Part shown: piece by piece, positions 55,701-64,000 of the stretch
Layout of the letters: each line of letters begins with the position of its first letter
How positions within the stretch are numbered: position 1 is the stretch's first letter
DNA from: Steromphala cineraria
Lineage: Eukaryota; Mollusca; Gastropoda; Trochida; Trochidae
Reading direction: 5' to 3'
Length of the DNA: 64,000 bases
NCBI GenBank assembly: GCA_916613615.1
Contig: OU744728.1
Coordinates: 29,033,450-29,097,449 of the forward strand
Made by a program: the position numbers and the translations under genes
The notes under the pieces: model-generated
What the model saw: the letters and a program-made list of their open reading frames with translations, nothing else
Told to the model about the DNA's origin: nothing
The model's database searches: none

Positions 55701-58700
55701 TGTCTACACGGTGGTTAAAACCTATTTGAAGCTGATGCAGCTTGCGCACCATGTAATCGAAATGTTTAACTTAGGAGTTCCAAGCAGGTTATTACCAAAC
55801 AAATTATGGTAATCATTTATTTGAATTCCAACTTTGAATTTAAAAAACGAGACTTAGAACTGGTATACAATCAAACAGCAGCTGTTTTGACCCAATTCAC
55901 TGACAGAATGTAGTATACATTAAAGATTATGTAATATATCTTATTTATCATATTATATATATATATATAAAACCTATTTTTCTAATTAAATTTGTAATCA
56001 ATCTTAAAACTCACTCTCGCGTTTGGTCTTATCAAAACACTTTGAAAAAAAAAAACCCAAAAAAAACCAGTACGTTAGGATGGCTTCAATGCAGTGTAAT
56101 GCTACATTGTAAAAACAGACTAAATGCTCATATGATTTTGTTTCGTCTAATTAGCATCATAAATACAAGTATGCGACGGTTATTTTATATACAGTACCCT
56201 CTACTTTAGGGTTCATAGATATGTATACCGGCCACACGACCTTGTTTGATCTAATCAGAATGGAGCGCATCAATTAAACAAAATTTGAATTTAAATAAAA
56301 TACAAATTTAAAGTCGGAATTTATTCCCGAATTATACACAGTCAATGCTTTTGAAAACTACATGGTATATAAGTAATATAATTAAAGTTTACATATTTCA
56401 GGAATTGTGTATTATTCACGAACTTCATAAACCATCAGCAGGGGATATTAATCTTTACTTTCTTTTGAAGTTTGAAAATAACACACCTGAGTTGACTCAA
56501 AATATGTTTTAAGTACTATGGTATATCTAAAGGAAAGATATGTCTCACTTTGAAGCATGGTATTAAATTGATAATATTTGCTCACTTCTGAACCAATTCT
56601 ATGGCAGTCTTGTCTCAGACATAAGAAGTGAAATAAACATTTCGATGTTTCCTATATCCTGACTTAACCAAAGGACACCATGTCAAATAGAAAAAGAAAA
56701 TACTTCTATAACGTGATGGCCATTGTATTCTACCTGCATAAACAAGTGTCTAAAACATAAAATAAGTATGAAGAAAAACAAGTTCTTATGGATATAAAAC
56801 AACTTGTTCTTCTTCGTCAAACCTGCTTCTAAAATGCCTCCCAAAGAAGAACTACAATAAGTATGTTAAGGCAGTATATTGCTTTCAATATAGAATTCAA
56901 TTTTCACCCACATTTTAATGTTTTCACATGTATTTATAACGAAGGGAAACTGAAACATATTGTCCTTAGACCATAAGATTACATGTATATCTATTTATTT
57001 CTCAAAACCCACTTACATACTGAAGTTTGTTCTTTTCATTAACTTGTACACCCAACATAAATACTCCATATATGTAAAACAAAAACATTAAAAACATCTT
57101 ACAAGAAACGATATCATATATACAGCTGCGAGATTGTGTATACAGGCGCTTATCTTAAATTTGTTCACCTACCTGCGTACTCTAGTGCAAATGTCATGTA
57201 ATTTGGAATGTGTTTGAGGCATCGTAACATTGCGAAAATGAAATGAATAATGTTGAAATTTCACGACATAAGTTAAGATTCAGTTTGCGTTAACATATTT
57301 GCATGTCATACCTAACAGATAACCTTTACACATGTGGTAGGGCATTAAAGTGACCATGGGTCAAAATTTCGAAAACACTATTTTTCATCTTTCTCAAAAA
57401 AATAAGTGATCAACAGCTTTAGATCTAAGTCATATTTGTTATTTTGCAGTCAGGCAATATAATATTGTCCTGATTGATTTCTTACAAAGTTTATAGGAAT
57501 TATTTTAATCGAAATTTAAGAAAATAGAAATTTCACATCTATGACCCCATCTGTCTATTTAACCATGTCAAATCTCGAAATTCAGCACCAGTGACAAGAC
57601 GATCCCGAAATATGGTTAATTAATATATAAGAAATGGTTATTTCATATATGGACAATTGATGTTCTTTGTAACTGTGCACTTGCCCCAGGAGTTATTTAA
57701 TGGACGTCAAAACGAACCCCCAATTACATGATGTTGCAGGCACCAAGATATGCAAGCAAGTGAACAAAATTAAGATACGCAGCTGTAGTTGTGCTGTTAG
57801 CCATAACATGAAAAAAGAGCGTTATTAGCCCGGGACGCTTAACAACTCTGTGCCCAAGTCCATGCTGGTGTAAGAGTAAACACAAGACCAAGGTTTCTAT
57901 ATATATGAACAATCTCGATGGTTTTTACCTTTGTGTGGCGACTAAAAGGTCAGTTTAACTGATCAAGTATTATATTACCCACCATCATCATCGAATGCCC
58001 TGATTATCCTGTAGACGTAGTCTTCACCTTTAGGCACATCTATGTAGTTGATGGTTCTGAATATGTTGGGCACCTCACACGGACTAAGCAGCAAAGGAAT
58101 GATGCGGTTTTCTCGTTCCTCCACCGATAGCATAAAGGCCCAATTCCGCTCATACTTGCACCATCCACTCTCAAGCGAGGCCTCGGTTAGAATAAACAAA
58201 ACCTTCACAGCGTGGGCAATGCCGCTCTGGATCATGTGGGCAACTTCTCGTCCAGGAGTGAAATCTCGTCTGGGCCACAAGCACTTGACGCCGTGTTCCC
58301 TCTCGAGAATCTCCACCAGTTCCGTCGCCCACTGCCCATCCTCCTCACTGTGAAAGAGCAACATGTATTTCTTGGATTCACATATGACAAAGTGTCATAG
58401 TATTATCTAAGAACTGACCATAAAGGAAAATCCTAATCCTGTTTGAATCAGGTTGCGATAAAATGGAAAAGATGTATGTTAAATTTAAAACCAGACAATA
58501 TACACGTTAAAAAAATCAATGCTTATTTAACTTCTAATTATGACAATTAAAGAATGTCTCTATGATCCGGGTCTGCTCACCTGTGCGAGATAAAGAGATG
58601 GTGCGTCTTGCCATCTGGTAGTTCTGGGACGTCTACAGCTGCAACTCTTGCAGCTGCTTCAGCTGTCCTCTTCGCTTCAGCTTCAGCCACAAGTTGCATC

Positions 58701-58765
58701 AACTCCTCATCATCCTCCTCTTCCTCCATCTCAATTAGGACATCCTTCTCTCCTCCATATGCCAT
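46707..58765 (-). CDS. TIR-domain protein with two membrane segments, 9 exons, 518 aa
   Basis: Exons: 58581-58765, 57983-58347, 55445-55495, 54937-55061, 49894-50169, 49654-49761, 49361-49561, 48163-48228, 46707-46886. Phases agree throughout (1557 bases). Residues 1-54 are acidic then alanine/glutamate-rich, probably helical. Residues 55-182 are a TIR domain: HHLFISHSEEDGQW (box 1), RRDFTPGREV (BB loop) and SGWCKYERNWAF (box 3) with E128 at the position used by catalytic TIRs. Hydrophobic segments at about 275-298 and 305-330 form a membrane hairpin. The C-terminal 190 residues match nothing I recognise; they include RHATFANKKCVC. TIR domains transmit innate-immune signals or cleave NAD. No leucine-rich repeats, death domain or signal peptide is present, so it is not a Toll receptor. 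The acceptor at 49561/49562 has a weak pyrimidine tract and is the least certain border. The last exon could instead splice at CAG|GTGTGA. Confidence 0.82.
46974..47905 (+). mobile_element. Tandem-core element, family A, copy 2 (old)
   Basis: Starts GAGCCATTGTCTCTGAAGCT. Diverged core units contain TCACTAGTCA and TTCTGGAGAAGA. It ends AAGTTTACGGACGGATGGAC, CCATGCCATTAGCCCATCGG. Lies in the last intron of the TIR gene. Confidence 0.6.
48722..49065. mobile_element. TTAA MITE (GGCAGTAGCACG family), best-preserved copy
   Basis: TTAA borders. The left end AGGGGCAGTAGCACGTTTT and the reversed right end AGGGGCACGTTTTTGAAA frame a 344-bp non-coding body with GGTGTTCACACAAAATGGCC. In an intron of the TIR gene. 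Confidence 0.85.
50170..51991. other. TIR-gene intron, first part
   Basis: Non-coding. It contains an octamer pair ATGCAAAT at 51101 and 51164. On the minus strand at about 51855-51895 there is a tRNA-like stretch (TAGCTCAGTCGACAGAG) with no proper B box, probably a SINE or tRNA fragment. An imperfect inverted repeat around GTCAAAGG spans about 50517-50665. Confidence 0.4.
51992..52736 (+). mobile_element. Tandem-core element, family A, copy 3 (3' truncated)
   Basis: Starts with the hairpin GAGCC-ATT-GGCTC and TGTACCTCATC. It has about five units with TTCTGGAGAAGAAGATG and GTGGCCC. The GGACG tract and terminal hairpin are missing. A hAT-like MITE interrupts it at 52388-52561. Confidence 0.65.
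52388..52561. mobile_element. hAT-like MITE inside family A copy 3
   Basis: Ends CAGTGATTGGGAAGG and, reversed on the right, CAGGGATTAGGAAGG. AAAATA lies on both sides. The CAGGGATT tip is typical of hAT elements. 174 bp, non-coding. Confidence 0.7.
52850..54545. repeat. 49-bp minisatellite, about 34 copies
   Basis: The unit reads GGACTCTTCCTTAGCAGTGA, ACTGCAAGGGATTTCTCTTG, ACGGGTAAT. Variants have 47 bp (TTACAGTG) or swap the tail for ACAGGGAATGAACTCG, ACGGGGAGTGG or ACCGCTAATGG. Early units are diverse, later ones nearly uniform. Lies wholly in the TIR-gene intron 50170-54936. Confidence 0.95.
55496..57982. other. TIR-gene intron between TIR exon and linker exon
   Basis: AT-rich and non-coding. 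A relic resembling the 23000 element (TTCTAAAATGCCTCCCAAAG) lies at about 56825. No exon with agreeing phase was found inside. Confidence 0.45.
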
Positions 58766-60445
58766 CGTTTGACAATCTGAGGCAAGATTTTCAAAGCTCT
58801 CTTAGCTCTAAGATACATGTAGGTGTAAATACCATTCGTTATAACATTGGCTTAACTATCAACTATAATGTTTTTTACTTTTAGTGACATACATTATACT
58901 CCCTGATACCCCCAAACACACATTCATAAAACGTATGATCTGTAAGACATCGCCAGAGAGATTAGGGAAATAAGGGGAACTCCGTTATTATCATCACATG
59001 TTGTTTTGCTTTTATACGAATGTAAACGGCATAATCCATGATATGAATTCAAAACATTTCAGATTTGCGTCCATCAAAAGGCACTTATATGATAAAAGTC
59101 TGTTTTCAATCAAAATGAAAACAGTCATATTTATTTGCGTCACTAGACAAAGTTGATCTGCTTTTAAAGAAAAACAAGGTTATGTCTCAACAGAAGGCGC
59201 TACAGAGATTAAATATACACAAATAACTTAATTAAAAATTAAGCGCAACCTATTTTGTAATGTAAATGCGATGTTTTTATAATGTCATGGTAAATGAAAT
59301 GATTTATGATGGGGTGCTTAATGAAGTTCTTCGTTAATGTTATTTTATAAATATCTTTCACAAATAAAGTACTTTTAATGAATGATAATATTTTTATTTA
59401 TAAATCGCGTAAGAAACATTAGCTGCCTGTGTGAAGACAGTGGACCTGGGTATACTGTCAGCCGGTCACATGATAGGTATATACGCCTTTTGTAGGAATC
59501 AAGCATAGCCGCTCGCTTCAGAGACCTAAATTTGCAGCCAACTCATTCAAACAGGGTACATGTATAAAAATAACTCAGCGTATTTCCCATAGCCTCGAAG
59601 ACGTAGATTCAATTGAAGTGAAACTGAATACTAGTTATACAATTTTCAGGCGTTTTGTGTTAACACAATTGAAGTTTGATAGAATGCAAGCCTTGATATG
59701 TTCAGGTAGTACGTGATTGTTTTTATTTAAAGTACAATATGAGCTAATGGTGTAGACATCCCAGCCGCAAAACGACATATACAATCACTTGTTTCTCTAG
59801 GTCAATAATGTTAAGCCTCATTTGTCATCGGATGTTGATCATCAATAATCGTTGATCATTCAATTATCAACATGCAATAGTAAATGAAACCTGACACCAC
59901 CTTCAACATTTTTCAACTATTATTTGTCGATGCCAAATTTCCTTTAGGAACCAATACGTTAAATGAAAATCGATATTCAATAACGAGTAAATGACAAAAT
60001 TCTAGCTTTGGAACGATGATTAAAGATGCCTACCTGGGCTTCGACACTCTCAACTCGTAAGACTGGCTCTACAGCATTTCAATTATGTCCAGGTGTAAAA
60101 ATAAGTACATGCATAGGCTTTTCCCACATTACACGCCATTACACGTCTTTACTTTCCACTTTACGTGGAATAACCATATTTCGCTTTCAATTGGTATTTC
60201 AGCTCTCTTTCTCCAATACACAAACGTAAGTAAGTATTGTGTTATAATGTTTTAACAATTCTATTGGTTACACAATTATCAATATGTCATTTGATAATAT
60301 TGGATGAATAGAGACTACCACACTCACATTTGACATTGTGATATCTTTGATCAAAGTATAAGCAAAAGTACAAATTCGTTTACTTTTTCGTGTCGAAAAC
60401 AATGCTATAAATGTGTTCAATATCTTAATGGTTTCTCATTAAAAT
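58766..60445. other. 5' flank of the TIR gene, no gene seen
   Basis: AT-rich. No open frame of note and no repeat recognised. Presumably contains the TIR-gene promoter, which I cannot place. Confidence 0.4.
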
Positions 60446-62180
60446 ATTTTTTAGCTCATCAGGTCTAAAGACCCGATGGGCTTATGGCATGGCATGGCAT
60501 GGTGTCCGGCGTCCGTCCATCTGTCCTTTTTTCACTTTTTCGACTTCTTCTCCAGAACCAATGATTCTAGAGAGCTGAAATACTTGGCCAATGGGCATTT
60601 TTAAGATCCGAAATGGGGTCACAAGGGTCAAAACCTTAAAAACCTATTTTCATCTTCTTTTCCAGTCCTAAAAGGTCAAGAGAGCTGAAAAGTTGTGTGT
60701 AGACCCCTTAGCCAAAGGGGATTCTAAATTGTAGACTTCGTGACCCCATGACCCAAAATGGTGTCACAGGGGTCATAACCTTAAAAACCTATTTTAATAT
60801 TCCCCCCAGTTTCAAACAGTCTAGAGAGCTGAGAAGTTGTGTGTTGACTCCTTGGCCAATGGGGATTCTAAATGTTAGGTTTTGTAACCCCTTCACCCCA
60901 AATGGGGTCAAAGGGATCAAAACCTTAAAACCCTATTTTCATCTTCTTCTCCATTTCCAAAAAGTCAAGAGAGCTGAAGAGTTGTGTGTAGAATCCTTGG
61001 CCAATAAGGATTCTAAAGTTTAGGTTTGGTGACTCAGTGACCCCAAGTGGGGTCATAGGGGTCAAAACATTAAAACCCTATTTTCATCTTCTTCTCCATT
61101 TCCAAAAAGTCAAGAGAGCTGAAGAGTTGTGTGTAGAATCCTTGGCCAATAAGGATTCTAAAGTTTAGGTTTGGTGACTCAGTGACCCCAAGTGGGGTCA
61201 TAGGGGTCAAAACATTAAAAACCTATTTTAATCTTCTTCAGTACAAAAAGGTCTAGAGATCCGAAAAGTTGTGTGTAGATACTTGGCCAATGAAGATTCT
61301 AAATAGTAGATTTTGTGACCACTTGACCTCAAAGGATTATGATTTATAGCTTTTGTGGCCCGGTGGCCCCTAATGATTACCTCAGGGGCCACACCCTTTA
61401 ACCTAATTTCATCTTTTTCTCAAGAAGCATCAGGCCTAGAAAGCTGAAACGTTTTGTGCAAACTCCTAAGTTAGGTAGGAGGAATCCAAATTGTACATTT
61501 GGTGACGCTGTGGTCCAAAGTAAGGGAGGAACCACATTTGCCACACCCTTAAGCAAAATTGCAAATCTTTAATCTTCTCCCCCAGTTTCAAACAGTCTAG
61601 AGAGCTGAAAAGTTGTGTGTAGACCCCTTAGCCAAAGGGGATTCTAAATTGTAGACTTCGTGACCCCATGACCCAAAATGGTGTCACAGGGGTCATAACC
61701 TTAAAAACCTATTTTAATATTCCCCCCCAGTTTCAAACAGTCTAGAGAGCTGAGAAGTTGTGTGTTGACTCCTTGGCCAATGGGGATTCTAAATGTTAGG
61801 TTTTGTAACCCCTTCACCCCAAATGGGGTCAAAGGGATCAAAACCTTAAAACCCTATTTTCATCTTCTTCTCCATTTCCAAAAAGTCAAGAGAGCTGAAG
61901 AGTTGTGTGTAGAATCCTTGGCCAATAAGGATTCTAAAGTTTAGGTTTGGTGACTCAGTGACCCCAAGTGGGGTCATAGGGGTCAAAACATTAAAACCCT
62001 ATTTTCATCTTCTTCTCCATTTCCAAAAAGTCAAGAGAGCTGAAAAGTTGTGTGTAGACTCCTTGGCCAATGAAGATTGTAGATTTGGTTACCCAATGAC
62101 ATGGGGTCACAGGGTTCAAAACCTTAAAAACCTATTTCCACCAAAAGTCTGATGAACTCAGAGCCACAGGCTCTATCTTT
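60446..62180 (-). mobile_element. Tandem-core element, family A, copy 4 (long)
   Basis: On the minus strand it begins with GAGCC-TGT-GGCTC and GAGTTCATCAGAC (62180 side). It carries eleven or so 140-145-bp units with TGACCCC/GGGGTCA, and ends in a short GGACG tract, CATGCCATGCCATAAGCCCA and a hairpin closing at TGAGCTAAAAAA (60446 side). A block at about 60690-61110 is repeated almost identically at about 61610-62040. Short frames in it are repeat shadows. Confidence 0.75.
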
Positions 62181-62473
62181 AGAAAAGAACGATGTATAAC
62201 TAAAAAATGATAATCTGTTTTAAAATTCGTACACCTTTACGAGGCAAACATATTTCGAACCTGTGACACATCTTTTGGTGTGATTTTATGTCAGGTTTGC
62301 AAATAAATGCAGACAAAACAAATGTTTTATCACTTACATCAATCCCTGACTTTTTCGAAAATTTAACTCATAGGTGTATACCTTGGGTGGGTCAAGTTCA
62401 TACAGTAAGCGTCATATTGCATTGCCTAGCATTTCAATTGTGATTAGTAGAATACAATATTGATAGTGTTATT

Positions 62474-62800
62474 ATCCCCCGCCACGAAGTGGAAGGGGGA
62501 TGTAGGTTTAAGATCCGTGCGTCCGTCCGAGTTAAAGGAGCCAATTTTTCTCAGAAACCGTTAAAGATAGGATCATCAAATTTGATGTGTGCCTTCAGGG
62601 CATCAATACTTTGATGGAGTTGGAAAATCAGAACTGCACACTTTTTCTTTCCGGAGTTATTGCCCTTGGTACATTTTTTGGGACTCTGTTAAAGGTGTCT
62701 TCAAAAGAGCCAATTTTTCTCAGAAACCATTAAGGATAAGATAACCAAAATTGGTATGTACCTTCAGGGCATCAATACCTTGATGTAGTTTGAAAACCAG
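62474..62800 (+). mobile_element. Tandem-core element, family C, 5' end
   Basis: Starts with hairpin-forming CCCCCGCCACGAAGTGGAAG GGGGATG, then GTCCGTCCGAG, then two units of about 175 bp with GAGCCAATTTTTCTCAGAAA and CTTCAGGGCATCAATAC. Related to the array at 20230-20720 in inverse orientation. The 3' end is not seen. Confidence 0.6.
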
Positions 62801-62952
62801 AACCACATCAAATAAAAGAACAAATCTTGCAGGGGATGTTGATGACTATGTCTTCTTGTTGTATTAGGAATGTATTAAGAACCATTGTGCAATAAACTGT
62901 ATCTAGTGGAAAATAGATTTCTTTCTGTTTCAGAGCTCGTCCTTCTAAAACT

Positions 62953-64000
62953 ATGAATCTAACTTTGTGGATTTGCCTTTGGTGTTTTGTCATAGCTGCC
63001 TCTGATCAATGCCCAAAAGATCAATACCTCGAGTACTTGTCTTCAAGTACTTGGTACCAACGTCAGTGTATATCCCCAGACGAATGCAGGAAACGCAATA
63101 TGGTTATTGATGGCCTTAAATGCTTAAAATCATGTTCCAGGGCTAGTCACTTCTTTGACAAGGACACGAGAACGTGTTATGAGAATTGTCCAATTGACAT
63201 GATAGTTGAAGGACACCACTGCATCAACAAGCGAGTATGTACCAACAAGGAGAAGGTTGTTCTCCAAGGAACATGTGCTGATAAATGCTTTGTTCCTTAC
63301 CCTCTTCTGCACGATGCTGTCTGTTACCAACAGTGTCCTTCTCGGACAGTCGCCAATGGAACCACATGTTTACAAAAGTACAAGTGTATCGATTCAGGAA
63401 GCTTTGTCTACAACCATACGTGTGTGGAGTCATGTCCCATTACTTCCGGTTTAACCAAGGAGGGCAAATGCCTTTCATCATGTCCGGAAGGAAGTGTCAT
63501 CAATGGGCAAACTTGTATTGATACCTACGAATGTTTTCGAATGAATAAAGTCTTCTTCAATAAGTCCTGCGTGAATGAGTGTCCATCCGTAGCACCGTAC
63601 AATGTTTCTGATCGTTGCTACGATAGCTGTCCAAGCGGTTATGTATTGGACAGTTCAATATGCATACCAGATAATGAGTGCAAGAACAAGCTAAAGGTTG
63701 TCTATGAAGGTCTGTGTGTTGATGTCTGTCCTCCTGAAGCACCTCTTCAAGTCGAAGATGAAAACACGTGCAGATCGAATTGTCCAGAGGGAAATGTGAG
63801 ACTAAACATGAGCTGCATCTCAGAGACGAAATGTTCTTCGTTATCCGGTTTATATCTATTTGTTTTTAACGGAACCTGTGTAGAATCTTGTCCATCAAGG
63901 GCACCTTTAGATCAAAATCACATGTGTGGGAACGAGTGCAATGAGTCCTACTTCAAAAACGGAACATCGTGTATCACCAGAGACGAATGTAGATCCACTG
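62953..64000 (+). CDS. Secreted or receptor-type cysteine-rich protein, furin-like repeats, 5' part
   Basis: The ATG at 62953 opens a frame that runs without stop to the window end (349 codons). It follows an acceptor (CTTTCTGTTTCAG, 62921-62933), so a 5' UTR exon lies upstream. Residues 1-18 (MNLTLWICLWCFVIAASD) are a signal peptide. After it come tandem modules of about 45-50 residues with recurring CVESCP, CVNECP and CYDSCP motifs and an xxC-x6-12-C pattern, like growth-factor-receptor furin-like repeats. Several N-glycosylation sites occur (NGT, NHT, NKS, NVS, NMS). In molluscs such ectodomains precede receptor kinases or stand alone. Whether a membrane segment follows is outside the window. 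Confidence 0.85.
   Translation, partial: MNLTLWICLWCFVIAASDQCPKDQYLEYLSSSTWYQRQCISPDECRKRNMVIDGLKCLKSCSRASHFFDKDTRTCYENCPIDMIVEGHHCINKRVCTNKEKVVLQGTCADKCFVPYPLLHDAVCYQQCPSRTVANGTTCLQKYKCIDSGSFVYNHTCVESCPITSGLTKEGKCLSSCPEGSVINGQTCIDTYECFRMNKVFFNKSCVNECPSVAPYNVSDRCYDSCPSGYVLDSSICIPDNECKNKLKVVYEGLCVDVCPPEAPLQVEDENTCRSNCPEGNVRLNMSCISETKCSSLSGLYLFVFNGTCVESCPSRAPLDQNHMCGNECNESYFKNGTSCITRDECRST

Noticed and set aside
60748..62152. Plus-strand frames repeating KPYFHLLLHFQKVKRAE
   Set aside because: They run through tandem-core units and share their period. There is no codon conservation or start context.

Overview
This is animal nuclear DNA. It is AT-rich, its genes are split into many small exons with GT/AG borders, and it is crowded with transposon relics. 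The abundance of DIRS, SINE and tandem-core elements, and a SINE tail ending in repeated CTCA units, suggests a mollusc. A gastropod such as an abalone is possible, but that is from memory and not tested. The window holds two complete protein genes, both on the minus strand, and the start of a third on the plus strand.

Positions 1396-37016 (minus) carry a complete STK36 (Fused) gene. I traced 32 coding exons with consistent phase, giving about 1332 residues. The N-terminal serine/threonine kinase is encoded by exons at 31753-37016, a charged linker by exons at 26147-30472, and the helical-repeat C-terminal half by exons at 1396-25717. The intron between exons 3110-3182 and 12997-13126 carries a 9.2-kb DIRS-type tyrosine-recombinase retrotransposon (3408-12603, minus). 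Two tandem-core elements lie inside it. Three STK36 exons (12997, 31753, 33297) are followed on the intron side by partial tandem copies of their own 5' half plus acceptor.

Positions 37017-46706 contain no gene I can support. They hold inverted-repeat structures, including two near-perfect 75-81-bp palindromes flanked by short direct repeats, LINE 3'-end relics, a Tc1-like MITE and SINE tails.

Positions 46707-58765 (minus) carry a nine-exon gene of 518 residues. It has an acidic N-terminus, a TLR-type TIR domain, two membrane segments and a C-terminal region I do not recognise. Its introns hold a 49-bp minisatellite of about 34 copies, a TTAA-flanked MITE and two copies of the tandem-core element.

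Positions 60452-62800 are repeats. At 62953 a secreted cysteine-rich protein with furin-like repeats begins on the plus strand and runs off the window.

Functionally, STK36 is a Hedgehog/motile-cilium kinase and the TIR protein is probably a membrane-linked innate-immunity adaptor or effector. Nothing in the sequence ties the three genes into one pathway. The most unusual non-coding signals are the shared end structure of two otherwise unrelated tandem-core element families, the partial-exon arrays in STK36, and the palindromic micro-insertions.
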